In this document: positions 57,933 to 64,000 of the stretch, one piece after another
Layout of the letters: each line of letters opens with the position of its first letter
Numbering within the stretch: the first letter of the stretch is position 1
Origin: Megalobrama amblycephala
Lineage: Eukaryota; Chordata; Actinopteri; Cypriniformes; Xenocyprididae
Length of the DNA stretch: 64,000 nucleotides
Assembly (NCBI RefSeq): GCF_018812025.1
Contig: NC_063054.1
Coordinates: forward strand, 11,801,667-11,865,666
Reading direction: 5' to 3'
Translations under genes and position numbers: made by a program
Notes under the pieces: model-generated
Told to the model about the DNA's origin: nothing
Seen by the model: only the letters and a program-made list of their open reading frames with translations
Database searches by the model: none

Positions 57933-59512
57933 AGCTGCGAGCAGCGATGACGGGCCAAAGCCCGGTGGCACCGCCACCCCGGTGGCTTCAGGGCAACTGT
58001 GCACGGCGGACAATGGGCATTTAAAACAGTTAAGCATAAAAGGACTATGTCAAATTCACACCACATTTACTGCACTATAAGGTGGCGCTATAGAGCCTCT
58101 CCTCCCCGCCCGTTTCTAAGGCTTTGCCTATGTCTACTGGCTAACAATCCTGATGTGTGTGTGGAGTTTCAAACAATTTGAAGCATGCTAAGAGTCTCAA
58201 AAGCATTCAAAACCAATATTAAAGTTTGATGCATTGCCAAGGCAACTGTGTTTGAGATATCACAATTCTTTTCAAAGGTCTACATCTGACATGTTTTGAC
58301 ATTATTTAAATGAAGTTTGAAGCAAATAGGGTAAAAATAAGATATGAACAATATGTAGAACAATATGTGTACCAAGTTTGGTGACTGTAGGAAAAACTAA
58401 CCCCCCCCACTTTTGTCAAAAGGTGGCACTACTGAGCCCCTCCACCACGCCCATTTCTATGGCTTTGTCCATGTCTACTGGTTGACAATATTGATGTGTG
58501 TATCGAGTTTCGTGCAATTTGGAGCATGTTAAGAGCCTCAAAAACACTCAAGAATATTATTAATGTTTGATGTGACAATATTTAAAATATCAAGAATCCT
58601 GTCACAGGTCTACATCTGCTGTGTATTGACATTACACTGATGACGTTTGAAGCAAATCAGGTAAACATAACAGAGTGAACTCAATGCATTTCGAAAGTGA
58701 AACACTTCCTGCTGCCAGTTGGTGGCGCTATAACTTTGACTCACAATAGTCACATCCATGTGATCAGACTACTACAACCAACACACTCGTGAAGTTCCAT
58801 AAAGATCAATGAATGTATACAGAAGTTATAACACTTCCTGTTTCTCTTTTCTCGCCATAAATTCGTTGCCTCACCACGGCCAAACCGTTCGAGATATCAA
58901 AAATCCGCTGGCAATTTTTCATCATCCATGTCTTGATGGCAATCGGATTAATCGCCTAGGAGGAGTATATCAAATTCCAGAGCATGCGTTTTTCAAACAA
59001 CCCATAATAGCTGACTTCCTGTTGAGGTGACGTATAACTTAGAGTACGAAAGTTGTTCGTGGTATACAATGAAAAAAATAAATGGAACCAAATCACAGAA
59101 CCTGCAAAGACAATTTTAATGTCAGTCTCAGGAAATAGTAAGGTACATGTCTAGATTTTCCTGCTCACTTATGCCACTTTTATAATCATGTGAAATTTTA
59201 TTTTAATAAATTTGAATTACATCAATAAATAATTAATTAAAAAATTATTTTAGAAAATAATTTAGAAAACTATTCCTGTACCAATAGAGATATAGTGTTA
59301 TAGTTCAATTTCAAATGAGTGTGAAGTTATCATTTGCAGTGTGTTCTTATATTTTAATTAACCTAATTATAAAACTAATAATGTAATACTATGTTGTCAG
59401 TGGCCTACAAATGCACTGGCTTGATTAGCTGCTTCAGGTGTGTTTGAGTCTGAGAATAAAATGAGTCTGCAAAAAAAGGGTTAAATAACTGATCAGGGGT
59501 GTCTCTCTCACT

Positions 59513-59557
<45 letters not shown>

Positions 59558-60699
59558 GTGTGAGGTGTCAGGGGGAGAGGAGGGGGGAATGTGAGTTGCA
59601 CATAGAGAGAGTGCCTACATCTATGTGTGTGTGTGAAAAATCCACATTCAAACCAAAATATCTGACTTCCTGTTGGTCTGAGCTAATGACTGTAAATTAG
59701 AAAGTTATCCGGCTTGATGAGATCAATATGTGTGCCGAGTTTGTTGACTGTAGGTTAAACTAACCCCCCCACTTTTGTCAAAAGGTGGCGCTATATAGGC
59801 CCTGCTCTCTGCCCGTTTCTTATGCTTTGCCCATGTCTACTGTATGACAATATTGATGTGTGTGTCGAGTTTCATCCAAATTGAAGCATGTTAAGAGCCT
59901 CAAAAAAACCCAAGAATATTATAAACGTTTGACGTGTTGCCATGGCAACAATATTTAAGACATGACAAATGCAGTAACAGGTCTACATCTGCCATTTTTT
60001 GACATTATTGTGATGAAGTTTGAAGCAAATCGGGTGAAAATAAGAGGGTGATCTCAAAGCATTTTGAAAGTGACACACTTCCTGCTGCCAGTTGGTGGTG
60101 CTATAACTTTGACTCACAATAGTCACATCCATGTGATTGGACTACTACAACCAACACACTCGTGAAGTTTCATAAAGATCATTCAATTAATGCAGAAGTT
60201 ATAACACATTTCCTGTTTCCCTTTTCTCGCCATAAATTCATTGCCTCGCCACGGCCAAACCGTTCAAGATATCAAAAATCCGCTGGCAATTTTTCATCAT
60301 CAATGTCTTGACTTCATGCTGTCCGAGTTTGGTGGTGATCGGATTAATCGCCTAGGAGGAGTATATCAAATTCCAGAGCATGCGTTTTTCAAACAACCCA
60401 TAAAAGCTGACTTCCTGTTGAGGTGACGTATAACTTAGAGTACGAAAGTTGTTCGGCCCAATGAGGTCTATATGTGTACCGAGTTTCAAATTAATACCTG
60501 CAAGCGTGTTTGATATATGGACCAAGTTTTAGGAGCCCATTCAAGGGGGCGCTGTCGAGCCCCCCTGCCACGCCCAGGTCCCAGTTTCTGCCCGGCCCTG
60601 GTGGCCGCAGGTTCCGATGTATGTGCAAAGTTTCATGAGTTTTCGAGCATGGTAAAGGCCCCAAAAATGCCCGAATAGTCGGAAAAAAAAAATAAATAT
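57933..60699 (+). repeat. Family A unit 2, rearranged (2,767 bp)
   Basis: As unit 1, but with an internal deletion near 58340 and about 580 bases of foreign DNA from 59060 to 59640 (including the CA microsatellite and the segment shared with 49415-49722). After it a second copy of the unit's distal half follows (59640-60699). Confidence 0.8.
59516..59555. repeat. (CA)20 microsatellite
   Basis: Uninterrupted CA run of 40 bases inside the foreign segment of unit 2. Confidence 0.95.
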
Positions 60700-62510
60700 A
60701 GCTGCGAGCAGCGATGACGGGCCAAAGCCCGGTGGCACCGCCACCCCTGTGGCTTCAGGGCAACTGTGCATGGCGGGCAATGGGCATTTAAAACAGTTAA
60801 GCATAAAAGGACTGTCAAATTTACTCCACATTTACTGCACTACAAGGTAGCGCTATAGAGCCCCTCCTCCCTGCCCGTTTCTAAGGCTTTGCCCATGTCT
60901 ACTGGCTAACAATCCTGATGTGTGTGTGGAGTTTCAAACAATTTGAAGCATGCTAAGAGTCTCAAAAGCATTCAAAACCAATATAAAAGTTTGATGCGTT
61001 GCCAAGGCAACTGTGTTTAAGATATCACAATTCTTTTCAAAGGTCTACATCTGACATGCTTTGACATTATTTAAATGAAGTTTGAAGCAAATAGGGTAAA
61101 CATAAGATGGTGATCTCAAAGCATGCTGAAAGTAACACATTTCCTGCTGCCAGTTGGTGGCGCTATAACTTTGACTCACAATAGTCACATCTATGTGATC
61201 AGCCTTGTACAACGAACACACAGCCGAAGATTCATCAAAATCAATTAATGTATGCAGAAGTTATAACACTTTGTTTCCCTTTTCTTGCTATTAATTCGTT
61301 GCCATTCCAAACCATTTGAGATATCCAAAATCCGTTTGCAATTAAACAACTTCAATGTATTAGCACCAAGTAAAAAAAGTTTGGTGTAAATTGTATAAAC
61401 CCAGTTGGAGTAGTAGTATTAAATTCAAAGCCTGTTTTTTCAAAAAATTAACATTCAAACCAAAATAGCTGACTTCCTGTTGGTTGGAGCTAATGAATGT
61501 AAATTAGAAAATTGTCCGGCTTGATGAGAACAATATGTGTACCGAGTTTGGTGACTGTAGGAAAAACTAACCCCCCCACTTTTGTCAAAAGGTGGCGCTA
61601 CTGAGCCCCTCCACCACGCCCATTTCTATGGCTTTGTCCATGTCTACTGGTTGACAATATTGATGTGTGTATCGAGTTTCATGCAACTTGAAGGATGTTA
61701 AGAGCCTCAAAAACACTCAAGAATATTATTAAAGTTTGATGTGTTGCCATGGCAACAATATTTAAAATATCAAGAATCCTGTCACAGGTCTACATTTGCT
61801 GTGTATTGACATTACACTGATGAAGTTTGAAGCAAATCAGGTAACATAACAGAGTGAACTCAATGCATTTTGAAAGTGACACACTTCTTGCTGCCAGTTG
61901 GTGGCGCTATAACTTTGACTCACAATAGTCACATCCATGTGATCAGACTCCTATAACGAACACACCGCTGAAGTTTCATAAACATCAATCAATGTATGCA
62001 GAAGTTATAACACACTTCCTGTTTCCCTTTTCTCGGCATAAATTCGTTGCCTCGCCACGGCCAAACCGTTCGAGATATCAAAAATCCGCTGGCAATTTTT
62101 CATCATCAATGTCTTGACTTCATGCTGACCGAGTTTGGTGGCGATAGGATTAATGGTCTAGGAGGAGTATATCAAATTCCAGAGCATGCGTTTTTCAAAC
62201 AACCCATAATAGCTGACTTGTTGAGGTGACGTATAACTTAGAGCACGAAAGTTGTTCGGCCCGATGAGGTCTATATGTGTACTGAGTTTTATACTTGTAT
62301 GTGCAAGCGTGTTTGATATATGGACCATGTTTTCGGACCCCATTCAAGGGGGCGCTGTCGAGTCCCCCTGCCACGCCCAGGTACCAGCTTCTGTCCGGCT
62401 GTAATGGCCGCGGGTTCTGACCAGTGTGCAAAATTTCAAGAGTTTTTGAGCATGTTAAGGGCCCCAAAAAACCCTAAAACCTAAAAAAAAAAAATAATAA
62501 TAATAAATAT
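60700..62510 (+). repeat. Family A unit 3 (1,811 bp)
   Basis: Full unit, almost the same length as unit 1. X-box-like motifs at 60998-61011 and 61743-61756. Ends in an A-run and (aat)n before unit 4. Confidence 0.85.
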
Positions 62511-64000
62511 AGCTGCGAGCAGCGATGACGGGCCAAAGCCCGGTGGCACCGCCACCCCTGTGGCTTCAGGGCAACTGTGCATGGCGGCAATGGGCTTTTA
62601 AAACAGTTAAGCATAAAAGGACTGTCAAATTCACTCCACATTTACTGCACTACAATGTAGCGCTATAGAGCCCTCCTCCCTGCCCGTTTCTAAGGCTTTG
62701 CCCATGTCTACTGGCTAATAATCCTGATGTGTGTGTGGAGTTTCAAACAATTTGAAGCATGCTAAGAGTCTCAAAAGCATTCAAAACCAATATAAAAGTT
62801 TGATGCGTTGCCAAGGCAACTGTGTTTGAGATATCACAATTCTTTTCAAAGGTCTACATCTGACATGTTTTGACATTATTTAAATGAAGTTTGAAGCAAT
62901 AGGGTAAACATAAGATGGTGATCTCAAAGCATGCTGAAAGTAACACATTTCCTGCTGCCAGTTGGTGGCGCTATAACTTTGACTCACAATAGTCACATCT
63001 ATGTGATCAGCCTTGTAGAACAAAGACACAGCCGAAGATTCATCAAAATCAATTAATGTATGCAGAAGTTATAACACTTTGTTTCCCTTTTCTTGCTATT
63101 AATTCGTTGCCTCGCCACGGCCAAACCATTTGAGATATCCAAAATCCGTTTGCAATTAAACAACTTCAATGTATTAGCACCAAGTAAAAAAAGTTTGGTG
63201 TAAATTGTATAAACCCTGTTGGAGTAGTAGTATTAAATTCAAAGCCTGTTTTTTTCAAAAAATTAACATTCAAACCAAAATAGCTGACTTCCTGTTGGTT
63301 GGAGCTAATGAATGTAAAATAGAAAATTGTCCGGCTTGATGAGAACAATATGTGTACCGAGTTTGGTGACTGTAGGAAAAACTAACCCCCCACTTTTGTC
63401 AAAAGGTGGCGCTACTGAGCCCTCCACCACGCCCATTTCTATGGCTTTGTCCATGTCTACTGGTTGATAATATTGATGTGTGTATCGAGTTTCATGCAAT
63501 TTGAAGGATGTTAAGAGCCTCAAAAACACTCAAGAATATTATTAAAGTTTGATGTGTTGCCATGGCAACAATATTTAAAATATCAAGAATCCTGTCACAG
63601 GTCTACATCTGCTGTTATTGACATTACACTGATGAAGTTTGAAGCAAATCAGGTAAACATAACAGAGTGAACTCAATGCATTTTGAAAGTGACACACTTC
63701 TTGCTGCCAGTTGGTGGCGCTATAACTTTGACTCACAATAGTCACATCCATGTGATCAGACTCCTATAACGAACACACCGCTGAAGTTTCATAAACATCA
63801 ATCAATGTATGCAGAAGTTATAACACACTTCCTGTTTCCCTTTTCTCGCATAAATTCGTTGCCTCGCCACGGCCAAACCGTTCGAGATATCAAAAATCCG
63901 CTGGCAATTTTTCATCATCAATGTCTTGACTTCATGCTGACCGAGTTTGGTGGTGATCGGATTAATCGCCTAGGAGGAGTATATCAAATTCCAGAGCATG
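62511..64000 (+). repeat. Family A unit 4, cut by the window edge
   Basis: Closely similar to unit 3 throughout (both share variants such as ctaaaccc/aatccgtttgcaatt). X-box-like motifs at 62807-62820 and 63556-63569. High similarity to unit 3 suggests a recent duplication of a whole unit. Confidence 0.85.

Overview
This window is vertebrate nuclear DNA, almost certainly from a ray-finned fish and most likely a cyprinid. The evidence is one vertebrate gene with canonical introns (the last two coding exons of gdf11) in a very dense, AT-rich background of teleost-type transposable elements. There is no bacterial gene organisation, operon or CRISPR array. Except for gdf11, every coding-looking stretch I can identify is a transposon gene or the wreck of one.

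Layout. 1-1024: an inverted fragment of a mosaic repeat ('family A') that also fills the right end. 1500-1995: a SINE/L2-like tail. 2187-7248: a DIRS-type tyrosine-recombinase retrotransposon (minus strand) with inverted terminal repeats and a composite internal complementary region. 7679-8611: two copies of a small DNA transposon. 8774-12296: a hAT-type element (8-bp target duplication) split by a young non-autonomous LTR retrotransposon (9283-12159; indistinguishable LTRs, 5-bp target duplication) that encodes a gag-like, proline-rich protein made of tandem peptide repeats. 12482-15142: a broken Gypsy pol. 17088-20929: a near-identical 1.56-kb tandem duplication, about 2.5 copies. 22893-24576: a dead IS630/Tc1-like transposase split by a foldback element. 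24897-37884: a second mosaic repeat ('family B') broken up by a Gypsy chromovirus (26326-31066), a hAT element (32549-33980), a Harbinger-like element (34430-35374) and a TTAA-flanked element (35738-36935).

38694-40024: gdf11 exons 2 and 3 (374 and 381 coding bases) on the plus strand, with an intact furin site and a mature domain of 109 residues containing nine cysteines, followed by a long 3' UTR to about 42640. No exon 1 was found upstream, so intron 1 may be longer than 38 kb, or exon 1 may be missing or misplaced.

43949-47457: a retroelement gag split by an LTR-like block. 50100-54420: a dead Tx1/L1-like LINE (minus strand) carrying a TTAA element and a family A fragment. 54460-55657: an endogenous-retrovirus-like LTR candidate. 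55863-64000: a head-to-tail array of family A units, most of them about 1.8 kb, each carrying perfect or near-perfect X-box (RFX-type) palindromes.

The genes do not form a pathway. The window is best read as the 3' half of a developmental signalling gene in a transposon-packed neighbourhood whose nested insertions can be ordered in time. I found no convincing new biological system. The most unusual items are the repeat-encoded protein of the LTR element, the X-box-bearing array and the missing gdf11 exon 1.
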